Assembly: GCF_010093595.1 (NCBI RefSeq)
Contig: NW_022985450.1
Span: forward strand, 589,765 to 653,764
Origin: Mytilinidion resinicola
Taxonomy: Eukaryota > Ascomycota > Dothideomycetes > Mytilinidiales > Mytilinidiaceae
Direction: 5' to 3'
Length of the DNA: 64,000 bases
The stretch's first letter is position 1. Each line of letters begins with the position of its first letter. Below the pieces are notes generated by a model, which was given only the letters and a program-made list of their open reading frames with translations, did no database searches and was not told the DNA's origin. Below, one piece after another: positions 11,301 through 21,297 of the stretch. A program made the position numbers and the translations under genes.

Positions 11301-12419
11301 TGATCGCAAGCCAAAGGACTCCTCTTTCAAGCCAAAGCGGGTCTTGGACTGCAAATCAGTTACTCAAGTTGACGTTCTCGAGCAGCATTCAGTTTTGCTC
11401 GTACTAACAGAGAAGACCCTGTACTCCTACCCCATGGAGGCACTAGATCCAGAGGAGAGCCAAGCCTCTGTGGTCAAGCGGGGGAGAAAAATTTGTCATT
11501 GCAACTTCTTCAAAGCCGGAGTATGCTTGGGCCAGCAGCTTGTTGCTTGCGTCAAAACCACCTCGCTGTCAACCACCATCAAAGTATTCGAGCCCATGGA
11601 TAATATGGGCAAGAAGTCCAAGAAGTCTGGTTTGGCGAAGATGCTGGCTGGCGGCCAAGATGTCCTGAAGCCATACAAGGTTAGTCTACCCTTTTTTCTT
11701 ACGCTTCCGGTAGAGACTGCATCTGAAACCGACTTTGATATGATCTCTTCCCCCGTTCTCCAACCAGACCCTCTCCAATCTTCTGAATCCGTGCTAATCT
11801 ATACCAGGAGTTCTACATTCCTACAGAGTCTAGTTCGATTCATTTCCTACGCTCCAAGTTATGCGTCGGCTGTGCTCGTGGCTTCGAAGTTGTTAGTCTC
11901 GAGACCCTGGAAACGCAGTCTCTGCTTGATCAAGCCGACACGTCGCTTGACTTCGTCGCGCGCAAAGAGAATATTAAACCCATTCACATTGAGAGGCTTG
12001 CGAGCGAGTTCCTGCTCTGCTACACAGACTTCTCTCTGTTCGTCAATAGAAATGGATGGCGAGCGAGGCCTGACTGGAAGATTGTATGGGAAGGTAATCC
12101 GCAGGCCTTCGCAATCTTCAATCCATATATCTTGGCCTTTGAGCCAAGCTTTATTGAGATTCGGCACATGGAAAGTGGCGTACTGGTGCATATTCTGACG
12201 GCCAAGAATATCCGGATGCTGCACTCTTCCACGAGAGAGGTACGTTATGCTACACCTTCTAATTTGAGCAGCCATACTGACCATGGCAAGATACTATACG
12301 CGTATGAGGACGAAATTGGAAACGACGTTATCGCGAGTTTGGATTTCTGGCAGAGCCCTCATCAGAATCCGCCAGTCCATAAACAACAGGGGTCGATCGA
12401 AAACACACGAATAGGCTAA
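8328..12419 (+). CDS. rom2: Rho1 guanine nucleotide exchange factor (Rom2/Rom1 type)
   Basis: Exons 8328-11199, 11252-11679, 11808-12239 and 12291-12419 join in phase to 1286 residues. The first ~385 residues are Pro/Gln/Ser-rich and disordered. Then come a DEP domain (~390-475, containing FTGAEAVDLISFII), a DH/RhoGEF domain (~565-755, starting ISELMYTERDFVKDLEYL), a PH domain (~790-930) and a CNH/citron domain (~955-1250; GTDSGVYVCDRKP, FVNRNGWRARPDW, AFEPSFIEIRH, HSSTRE). This order is that of yeast Rom1/Rom2, the GEFs that activate Rho1 for cell-wall glucan synthesis and the cell-integrity MAP kinase pathway at the plasma membrane. The first intron is only 52 bp. The last intron uses an AAG acceptor, the weakest join, but it restores the conserved TREILYAYEDE. 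Function is known for the family, inferred here. Confidence 0.93.
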
Positions 12420-13047
12420 GGCCACTAGCGTTTCTACGTTCTGACATCCTAGTGCCGAGGTATCCCTACCGTGGCTTGCTTCCAACTAGCTCAGGTGCCG
12501 CTATTCATTTCCGTCTTCTCGCTTCGTATCAATCGGTGTTTTTCGACGGAATTTCGACAGAGCATGTGCACGCTTCTAGTCTTGCCTTCTTGCCTTTCTA
12601 TCTACTTAATCTTCTCATTCTTCGCGTTTTCCAGGAAAGGAAGCGCGCAGTACCATAGTGGAGCGTTTTCTTCTTTCTATGTGTGCGCAATTGGCGTCTA
12701 TGTATAAACAGTGTTGGTTAAGGCGTAGTGCTTCTCTTGCTGCCATTTATTCTTCCCGAACTTGGCAGCATAGATTAGCTTTGGTTTCGCGCAATCGGTG
12801 CGATTTGGGCATCGTAACTCTACGGGTGCGCTGCTGGTTGGAACTGTCTGGGAAGGAGCATTGGTGATGAAGAGAAGTAGACTACTAGTCTAAGGATGAA
12901 TGGAAAGCATGAGATCTTTTGTGATGAGCCATGTCATTCACGTTCCGTAGTCGCCAGGCTTCGTACACAATCGTTCGAGAGGAGGGGGTAGATTTACTAC
13001 TACTTTCAGATCTATTACACTGCAACACATCGAGCCCAAGAGACGAC
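12420..13047. other. Convergent 3' intergenic region
   Basis: 628 bp between the Rho GEF stop and the EthD gene stop, which converge. It should hold both 3' ends. No domain-bearing frame is seen. Confidence 0.5.
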
Positions 13048-13852
13048 CTACAGCTTCGCTTCGCTTTCCGTTTCATACTGCCTTTTCAACTTGTAAAAGC
13101 CCGCTTCCATCTGGGTCAACTCTCCAACAACCTTCTTGCTCCACTCCGTCTCATCCACTTTCGCAAGCTCATCCATCGGAAGCTCGTCGCCATCAAACTC
13201 ATGAATGGCAAGATACGACGGAACCTCGGGCTCAATCCTCTTAAACTCATCAAGAGCAGTAGCATTAACCAACTTGAACCGTCGCGAACGCCGATACCCA
13301 GCACCCTCTCCAATAAGCGGGAGATGCTCCTGCCTATACCACGCATCGAAATCATCCTCCTTCCCAGGCGCCGGAGTCAACGCAGCAGAGATAATCAGAG
13401 ACGCCGGCCCTACACATCCGTCAGCCACTCCGAAAATCAAACCGTGGTCCCGTCACTTGGGCTGCTCTGTAGCTCGCCATACCTTTCTTCGCGCCCCCTT
13501 CCTTCTCATGTACCTGCACACACTCGTAAAACCGCGTGTCAAACCGCGCCTTCTTGAACACGCCCTCCAGCAGCTCCGCCGCCGGCTCGCTCTGGCCGTC
13601 CAGCCCGCGGAACTCTTTGGTCGTTCGAAAATCGATGTCCGGCATCTCGTAGACGGTGAGCCAGGGCGCGTCGGAAGAGAGTGCGTTGGGGTAGGGCTCG
13701 GGCTGGATGGCTTCGTAGCGGGCGGCGCGCGGCACGCCCGAGAGCGCGGTCATTTCGTGGATGTGCACGTTCTCGTACCAGGCGCAGAAGGTTTCGGGGG
13801 TTAGAGTGGGGGTTTTGATGCGCGAGGCGACCCAGAGGATGCCGGGGGGCAT
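13048..13852 (-). CDS. EthD-domain (dimeric alpha/beta barrel) protein
   Basis: Exons 13852-13483 and 13409-13048 join to 243 residues; the 72-bp intron has a good GTATGG donor and TGTAG acceptor. Two related halves each carry the EthD-like signature of a strand followed by a W-Y-E/H stretch: ETFCAWYENVHIHEM in the N-terminal half and FDAWYRQEHLPLI in the C-terminal half. This is the ferredoxin-like fold seen in many fungal EthD proteins, some acting in polyketide or aromatic metabolism, most uncharacterised. No signal peptide or membrane segment is seen, so it is probably cytosolic. Its specific role is unknown and no neighbour suggests a pathway. Confidence 0.8.
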
Positions 13853-15615
13853 GGTGTGGTGGTGATGGGGGAGAGAAATAGGTCAGAATGGGGATGCGAG
13901 TGTTGGACTACCAGAACTGTAGAATTCTTAACCCAAAATGGTTATGATCCCTGAGCACCGTGTTTTTGTTGCTGGCACGAGGGTCGGCACGAGAGGTCAT
14001 TGCGAATGTGGTAATGGTTTTCCGTACCTGCATGAGCTTGGAGAGGGAGACTGCGGGGTGTGCGGTCCTTAGTCGGAAACCTTCAACCATGGTTACGGCT
14101 TGTCCAGTCAACGAACGCAATACGCATCTCGGATGTTGATTAACGTTTTCTGAGATCTTGCCTTAGATGCTACCTATCTTCACGTTTGCGGAAGAAGGGT
14201 TGAATATAATTCTTGCGTTTGCGGAATTCAGTATAGCGACCCACCGATAACAGTTCTTTTAACAGAGCTTAACGTATGGCCTATATATCACCAGAACTAA
14301 ACAAGCTGGAGTATGTCTAGTTATTGACTGCAGAGAGACTTCAGCAAGGGATGCCAGATAAGCTTTGACATGACATGGGTCCGGGGCAAATAATAGGGAA
14401 TCAGAAGATCATAACTTGCGGACTAGCATTCAAAAAGTCCAATCCCCGGTACCAGATATGAGGGTCAATCTCATATCTCAGTGCATAATTTAATCTACTG
14501 TGTGTGAGTAGTGATGGTGATCAACAATACTGTGAGGGGGTTCATCTACCACCTGGCAGAACATAAAGTGGCAGTCTACGGCTACGTGGGTCTAACACCT
14601 TCAAACAACGTAAAAGATAGCATTAACAAGCCTGATAGTCCTCTGGGCATGCTCAGACAGTGTGGGACTGCCATTCTACCCTGCAACCCTGCCTAGCACT
14701 TCTAGGACGCAAACGAACTAGCGTCCAGGATACCCGACATCCCATCGCCAGACCGGACTGACTACGACCAACTCTCACGACCAAATGACACGCACTGGCA
14801 GAGAACCCACCAGAACATGGCATACCAAAGCACCTCGAGTGACATCGATTCCAGCGCAACTCACACTGATTACTCGTCGAAATCCCATTCCAGTCTCGTA
14901 TCTGTCCAATATTCTCATCCCAATAGTTTCCGTATCTACAAAAACCCCAAAACTCGTGGCCATCAATATCGACTTGCTTGCGCATCGGAAGCTGATTCGG
15001 TAACGCATAGGCTCCAGATTTACAGTCACAGGTCCTCTGCTGTTTACTCGTATCATCGCCGGAAGAAGCCGTCCAGTAATCCGATCGCCGAACAGCGACT
15101 TCGCAAATAGTATACGTTCCCGGCGTATTATTAGATAGCCGCTGCAGCATGTGGGTATGCGACCCTCGCGGGGCCACGTCAGCCTCCACATGAAGACGCT
15201 GGCTGCCAATGGTCAGCCTGTTCGTACATCCGGAACACCCATGCTCTCTTCTTTGACTATTGGCCTGCGTCGATATGTTCTGGCTTTTCTACCCCGGTCC
15301 TTCGAATGGGTATTGAACAGTCACGTGCGTGTGGGCATATCTGTAGCAAGATCCTCACACCCTTGCTTTTTCCTTCCGAGCATCCGGAGCAGGCTGTATA
15401 GATCAGTTGTCGGATATACTGGGCTCAGCCCACCACATCTAGGTCTCGCGATACTCATACTAATCTTTCAGACACTCGAACGCTTCGCGATTCCATTATC
15501 CCTTATCGTGAAGTAGGACGCATAATTTCTTAGACTCTTTGCTATATTATCTAGCTACTTTATATCGTCTGAGCTTAATCACCACCGCGGAGTCAGAGAA
15601 AAAAACTGAGATGAA
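13853..15615. other. Gene-poor region with one cysteine-containing frame of uncertain status
   Basis: No confident gene. On the minus strand, the frame from ~15292 to ~14653 is open for about 210 codons and begins with a protein-like stretch (GCSGCTNRLTIGSQRLHVEA, then TPGTYTICEVAVRRSDYW). It lacks a convincing start, signal peptide or known domain and its later part reads like chance translation. It may be the remains of a gene. The rest, 13.9-14.6 kb, is A/T-leaning with nothing recognised. Confidence 0.35.
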
Positions 15616-15900
15616 ATGGCTTACGCAGTAGCACCCGTACGTCTGCGTTTTCCATACAAGCATTCTGTAGCTAAGCTCCGATCATAGGGCTGGATTATCC
15701 TCATATGCATGCTCGTAGCCGGCTTCTGCGTCTGCGTCGGCTATGCAATTGCCAGACTTTTGTTGTCCAAGGAGGAGGAGGAGCCGCAAAGGAGTACCGA
15801 TCAAGATAAATACATGAGAGAAGTAAGAGCTAGGCGAATGATGTACCTCGAGGAAATCTGTTACGGGCCAAGGAACAAGAGAGTATATGGGCATGGGTAA
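15616..15900 (+). CDS. Small single-pass membrane protein, unknown
   Basis: Predicted exon 1 at 15616-15636 (MAYAVAP) joins across a 51-bp intron (GTACGT ... ATAG) to 15688-15900, giving 77 residues. A hydrophobic helix (WIILICMLVAGFCVCVGYA) is followed by an acidic/charged segment (SKEEEEPQ) and a basic, helix-like region (YMREVRARRMMYLEE). Small fungal membrane proteins of this layout are common but unnamed. A strong donor (GTAAGT) overlaps the apparent stop; splicing from it to an AG at 15957-15958 would keep the frame open to 16529. That extension is less protein-like and is not adopted here. No expression evidence is available from sequence. Confidence 0.5.
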
Positions 15901-15959
15901 GTCTGCCGCTTTCTGAGTGAGATGATTGGGAAGAACGAGCTTGCGTTTCTTCTTCCAGT

Positions 15960-16850
15960 TCTGTGCATCACAAATGTGGACTCTCTTCATCGATAGTCAT
16001 TTCGATCCGTCTGGGAAGAAGTATCTTACGCAAGCTACGTCTCGACTACGGACCTCGCAGGGCTAACGTTAAACGCGTGTCTCTAGGAACCCTCATTGGA
16101 CTCGTAGCCTATCCCATAATACCCAAAGATCGGATGAAGTCAGACCTGGGCGCTAGCATCGCTGCTGGTAACATTGCGGGCAAGCGATATACGTACCGCC
16201 TATCCACACGCTCCTCTGGCCACTCGTATCTCCACCGCACTATTCCTATCGAACATAACAACCACACTGAGAAAGGTCTCTGCATCCGTCGGCCCATGTG
16301 GGTTCAAACAGTCGGGAGGGATTCGATGCGACCATGCATTTGGGTCATAATTAAAGGCAAGATTGTGCTCCAAGACCACGTCCTCATCATGGCGCTAGGC
16401 GCACTCGCCCAACACTCGGCCATTCAATGTATCCTCGTCTCCGTCAAATATTGGATTCGACGTCGACCTCTCCACGAACACGTTCATAAACCCTCGGAAC
16501 AGGGGCTCGGATGCCCTCCCCTTGGATAACTCCTATCGCCTTTCGACCACTTGCTGCTAGCGGCGATCCGTTTGTCCTCAGCTATATGAAGGCGTGGGGC
16601 GATGACGTATCGGTATACCCTGTTGAGAGCAACGTAAGAGCCGTCGTCGACCCTGCTCATTAACTTCTGTGTCTAAGATCCGAGGTTGCCTTCGGTGACG
16701 TACTCGAAGAGCTGCATGAATTTGTTGTATCGCGCGTTGCATCAGTCATCGTGCAAACCGAGCATAATGTTATCGATGTCGTTGTGTATGGCCATCCGGT
16801 ACCAATAGTAGACTAAGAGTATAGGGAAAATAAGGCGTATGCAAAGGAAT
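15960..16850 (-). other. Possible decayed protein-coding gene, unidentified
   Basis: Minus-strand frames here look like protein but are cut by stops. Examples are FNYDPNAWSHRIPPDCLNPH and DAETFLSVVVMFDRNSAVEI near 16.2-16.4 kb, and RYNKFMQLFEYVTEGNLGS near 16.7 kb preceded by a TGA where Trp would fit. The fragments sit in order on one strand with interruptions. I cannot name a family. It could be a gene with missed introns or a pseudogene. Confidence 0.25.
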
Positions 16851-17121
16851 AGAAGACGTTGGGTAGAAGGCCATCGGTGTATTAATGTATAAATGCGATA
16901 TGGGCTACAAAGAAGGTGTCTGCTTTTCGCTTCAAAATCATGCCTTGCTGTGATCCGACTGGAGTTCTGTAAGGATATTCAATTGCCTGCGAGGCGGTCT
17001 ACATGCTTTCGCAAAAGCACGTGCAAAGTTCCAAACGGGGGCGCAATATGTGCTGGCACATCGAAGGAGGTCACCACGGCTCGCAACAGGGATACTGGAC
17101 TTGTGGCACCCATTCGCAATC

Positions 17122-18089
17122 ATGTTCACGACGATATATAGATACAGCCGCGTTCAAGGCGAAAAGACCATCCGAGTCTTGCACCTCTTCTCAGAGCAAG
17201 ATAGCCGCGCGCGCCTCTGAGGAGAAATGGTGCACAATGACCGGCCCCGGTATGCAGCCCTTTCTTATGTCTGGGGAACGGGAATCGACTCTACTCCTTT
17301 CATTTGCAACGGCCATGAAGTCACAATCGGCAAGAATCTTGGACAAGCCCTCAGGCATATACGCAAAGAGGCTGGACCTCGTACGATTGTCTGAGTAGAT
17401 GCACTTTGGATCAATCAAAACAACACCACGGAGAAGAATAAGCAAGTTGCTCTGATGACAGACATTCATTGGTTCGCCGAAGAAGTCTTTGTCTAGCTTG
17501 GCCCTGATGAAAAAGGATGCGCCGCAGATGCCTTTGATACTATCCAAAATGACATCTTGCGTGTCGAAGACGCAATCCAAAACTTGTTGCACCTAACGGC
17601 GTTCTTCCAAGCCAACCCTCTCTGGACCTTTATCACAATGGGCCGATTTGTGTCTCTATCAGAATCCGAATATTTCTCCAGAACATGGATCATACAAGAG
17701 GTTGGCTTAGCGAGACGACCAATTGCGCATTGGGGCCAGGCAACCATCAACTTCCATAAGATTGGCATTACGGCAATGATCGCCCTCCAGTACTTCTGGT
17801 CAAAGCTGAATTCACAGGAGTTCCTGGAGTCTATTCGACAGGTTTCGTGACGCAGAATTGTTTCTTCGGCGTTGGACCTGCGGCAACGGAGATTGGGGAT
17901 ACAGTGCATGTACTGCTGGGGGCAGATGTGCCGTTCTTGTTGAGACAGAAAAACATGTGCGGAAGATATGATGAGGATGGCTCGTGGAGTCTGGTTGGGG
18001 AATGTGATGTTCAGGGGTTGATGGTCGGAGAAGCTGTGAGGGCTGTCGGGAAACCAATTGAAGAGCTAGAGGATGTGATATTGCGATAG
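17122..18089 (+). pseudogene. HET-domain (heterokaryon incompatibility) protein, disrupted
   Basis: From ATG 17122 the frame starts YRYSRVQGEKTIRVLHL and has the classical HET blocks: YAALSYVWG, ICNGHEVTIGKNLGQALRHI, VDALWINQNN, and YFSRTWIIQEVGLARRPIAHWG. Stops break it. A TGA precedes GEMVHND; a TGA replaces Trp before VDALWINQ; a TAG replaces Trp in VFV-LGPDE. After a stop at 17848-17850 the typical HET C-terminus continues in another frame (NCFFGVGPAATEIGDTVHVLLGADVPF ... WSLVGECDVQGLM) to 18089, so the usual central few hundred residues are missing. HET proteins trigger programmed cell death upon non-self fusion in fungi; this copy cannot make a full protein. The Trp-to-stop changes are G-to-A transitions, as RIP would give. 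Confidence 0.85.
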
Positions 18090-18295
18090 CCAGGAACCTC
18101 CATCATCTGTCGATCGCAGTTGTCAAAAATAAGGTGTGATCACGCAGCAGGAATATGTCTGGTCAAAATGGTCCGAGTCGCGTGATTCTAGTGTGGGCAA
18201 TAGTCGGTCCGCCCTGCGGGCTACAGACAGTTAGTGAACCTTACCCGCCCAATGGATCGTGTTAACAAGCTAACAAGTAGGGACGTAAGGGATTG

Positions 18296-18503
18296 TGTTG
18301 ATGAACCAATAAGTAGAGGTTTCTTACCTAGTACTTAAAGACAGTATTCTTATATGTAGATAGTCTAGAGATCCTTGGTATAACCTACGTAAAACTAGAA
18401 CCTAGCAGGCCTACGGGCCCAGAAATAGGCCTTCCAAGGCAGGGTTAAGACCCTAGTCTCAACCCTCCCTGTCAAATATAGGGCCCAAAACTGGGTTTCA
18501 ACA
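18296..18503. repeat. Possible solo LTR
   Basis: A ~208-bp stretch begins TGTTGA and ends TCAACA, the inverted ends typical of fungal Copia-type LTRs, and contains a GGCCTACGGGCCC core of the kind found in such LTRs. No matching 5-bp target duplication was found at the borders (GATTG versus CGCTA), so this is tentative. Confidence 0.3.
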
Positions 18504-18801
18504 CGCTACTCAGTCTCGGCTTAGGGTGCGCTCACCCTAGCACAGCCACAGCTCAGGCTGGAGCATGAGCAGCACAATTCCCTGAACAGGAAAAAAGATT
18601 GCTTGGGTGCACATTGGGATGTTGTACTTGGAGTGAAAGAGGGTTCAATTTGGTTAGGGAAGGGGGCAGGCTATCCATGAAACAAGCAGAAGAAGTAACA
18701 AAAGGAGTGAAAAGACCCAGCAAGCTCCACCCGCGCTGTCAGGCCATCACTAGCACCCAGCGTCTCTATCAGAAGCACTTGAAGCTGGCGGGCTTGTCAT
18801 T

Positions 18802-19092
18802 CTAGCTGATCAATGTGAGGTTGTGCGAGCCTGGGGAATCGACTATGAGAAAGTTACGGTCGTCGCCGGGGCCACAGCTCGCGTTGTCGTAGAAGTAGCA
18901 CTGGACATTCTGATTAACACTGATACTCGAGGCGGTTCCATCCAGCGTGGTGCAGTTAATGAAGCCCAAATAAGTGATCCAGTAGTGGTTACAAGAACCT
19001 CCATCGTTCCACTCGCTGCAGACGCTGATGCCGCGAATCTCACGCCTGAGGTGCGATTCAGGGGTCGCGGAAGGAAGCTGGGCGTGAGTAAC
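18802..19092 (-). pseudogene. Cysteine-rich secreted-type protein, 5'-truncated
   Basis: An open frame preceded by a good acceptor (TAACAG) encodes about 96 residues: a processed-looking N-terminus (HAQLPSATPESHLRRE), then five cysteines (VCSEWNDGGSCNHYW, FINCTTLDG, VQCYFYDNASCGPGDD) and two N-glycosylation sequons, ending LTLIS. It resembles fungal small secreted proteins. The signal-peptide exon is missing: upstream on this strand lies the stop of the Hsv2 gene only ~27 bp away, leaving no room for it. Either the gene lost its 5' end or a start has been destroyed. Function unknown. Confidence 0.4.
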
Positions 19093-19118
19093 CTGTTATT
19101 ATTCTAAAGCATCATCGC

Positions 19119-20473
19119 TCAGTCTAGGTACTTCTTCCAGCCTTCTCTAAAAACGACCCGTTTCCCTTCTTGGGACAGGCCTACAACAAATTTCTCCCAT
19201 CTTGCATCGTGGCCAGCACCGATGACCAGAAGAGATGTATTGCTGAGCCAACCGATAAGGCCTTTCGTGGGCCTTCCTCCGGGAACTCCAGGAATCGGGG
19301 CATTCCATGTTGGCGACTTACTGGCCCCTCGACTGCCGGTACCCCAGCCCAACGGTTCGTCTCCAATCTCAAATGGACAGTTAGCGAAGCTGTACGTGTC
19401 GGAGAACGTTCGCGGTAGGAGTGGTAATTTCGAAAGAACGCCCCATTTGTTCGTAGGGCCCGTGTCTGCGTCTGTACCGGAGGGCGTGGGAGAGTTGCGG
19501 GACCTGTCCACGGATACTTGTTCCAGGTGTTTAGGAAGGGGAACATCAAATATATGCAAAGTACATTTATCTGACGTCACGGCTAAGAGCGTGCTGTCCG
19601 GAGAGAAGGACAGAGAAAAGATTGTTGCCGGATCAAGTCCGCGGCGCAATTCACCGAGCTTAGTGCAGTTGGTGCTTGACCATATCCGAAGCAGTGTCCC
19701 AGTTTCGCTTGCAGTGGCTATCACTTCGCCGTCTTTGCTCAACTCCAATGCCTTCAACGGGTTCCCATGGGCCGGTATGATGCTCACGTTGCGCTTTGCT
19801 AGCTCCACCAGCTGCACTTGGCCTGGGGTCCTTCCGGGAAATAACATCACCTTCTCACCCAGACAACATAGACCGAATGGGTTGTTGGTGGTTTCGAATA
19901 TAGCAATCTTCTCAGGTGGGCTCGAGAACTTGTAAAGGTTGACGCTGTTTAGGAGGACGACTACTATGTAGCCGCGCGAAAGGCGTACTCGCTGGACTGG
20001 TGTCCGGAATTCGAGGGATAGGGCGGCAGTTTGGGTCTGGTCGTTCCAGATGATGACCTTGTGCCTGTCAGCCTCTCGGTGCACCAGCAGCCACTCTTCG
20101 CCAGAGTCCTCAGTCATGCTAACTTTGTTTTGTGGGAATTTGGGCTGTTTCCCCCCGCCAACCAGTGCGATGTATTTTGTTGTACCCAGCATCTCCGCAC
20201 AGCCAATACCCGTTCCGAGATCTATCGTGGAGAATCGTTAAGGACGGGTTGGTTGAAAGTGGTTTGAGGAACGCACCTCTGGCAGATTTCATGTCGCAGG
20301 TCTTTGCATTGAAAACTGCATGCGAAGTCAGCATGGCCGGGTTGGGGGTGAATGGTGAGCTCACTTCGGAACCCATTTTCAAGGGCTGCTGAGAAGCAGC
20401 TGTTGTCGCTGTTGAACGCGGCAGACAACACAGCCGGTCCGGAGGACTCATCGATCGCGGGCCGCGTATTCAT
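19119..20473 (-). CDS. hsv2: PROPPIN WD40 protein, Hsv2 (SVP1-like protein 2)
   Basis: Exons 20473-20365, 20315-20277 and 20221-19119 join to 416 residues. The protein has the seven-bladed PROPPIN pattern, with IIWNDQTQTAALSLEFRTPV early, FGLCCLGEKVMLFPGRTPGQVQ in the middle, and the phosphoinositide-binding motif GELRRGLDPATIFSLSFSPD. PROPPINs bind PI3P and PI(3,5)P2 through the two sites flanking the Arg-Arg pair. LRRG and the LVGGGKQPKFPQNK loop fit the Hsv2/WIPI3-4 branch rather than Atg18. Expected role: endosome/vacuole membranes and micronucleophagy-type autophagy. A low-complexity insertion (SRNSPTPSGTDADTGP) interrupts a late blade. Confidence 0.88.
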
Positions 20474-21297
20474 GTTGGTGAGTGGACTCGATGCGCTACA
20501 ACGGAAGAGGAGGCGGCAGCTGGCAGAGGGTACCTAGGTAGCAGCGGGGTGGCTGTGAGTTATGGCAGCTTCAGGCCGGCGAGGTGGTGCGATTTAGAGG
20601 TCCAGTCTGCACCCATGGTGGGTTTAGGTACGCTGCGGAGTGCGGTGCGAATCCCAAGGTGCAAGTGAGGTGGTGAATACACGGTTGTCCTCGAGAGACC
20701 CGTGGAACCTCAGAAGCTCAAGCAATGAGGCACCCTGTCAGTGGAGACGGGAGCTTCGTCCACGGGTCCACGGGTCCACGGGTAACGGCACGTGCGCAAA
20801 CGGCCAGGGCACATTATCAAAATGCCAATTCTAAGGTTCCGCAAGACGACGAGCCTGTGCTAGAATTCGTCTTGAGACCAGCATATGGGGCATGTGGATT
20901 GCAGCCCTGAAGTGACATGAATGACCTGGAAAGGCTCCGCTGGCATCGTGACAGCTGGACGCCAATATTGGACGAATTGCAGCCTCTATACTTCTCCACA
21001 CCCGGCTTTGCAGTTTAATTGAGCCAGTGTATTTCACCCAATTCACTGCTATACTGCACAGACTACGCTGGCGTCACGTGCAGGCCCCCGTGGCTCGTTC
21101 GGGAGTAGCTACGACCCCTTACGCATGGGCCGTCCGCGAGAAGGAGCACCTCCAAATTTCCTGGCCACCACCTCCAACAACACGCCCACACCGCGAGCCC
21201 CCGACTCTGCTCCTCCATCACCGCGTCTGCATCGCCGCCATCCAGCAGCATCCCGTCGCCTGCCCCCGCGCACCGCTCGCACCATCCAACGCCTACA
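20474..21297. other. Divergent promoter region between hsv2 and septin
   Basis: 824 bp with no domain-bearing frame. Contains a short tandem repeat of the octamer CCACGGGT, three units near 20760-20783. Probably regulatory for both genes. Confidence 0.5.

Noticed and set aside
15963..16529. 188-codon plus-strand frame as an independent gene
   Set aside because: Begins at a non-ATG codon and reads like chance translation; only mentioned as a possible spliced extension of the small membrane protein.
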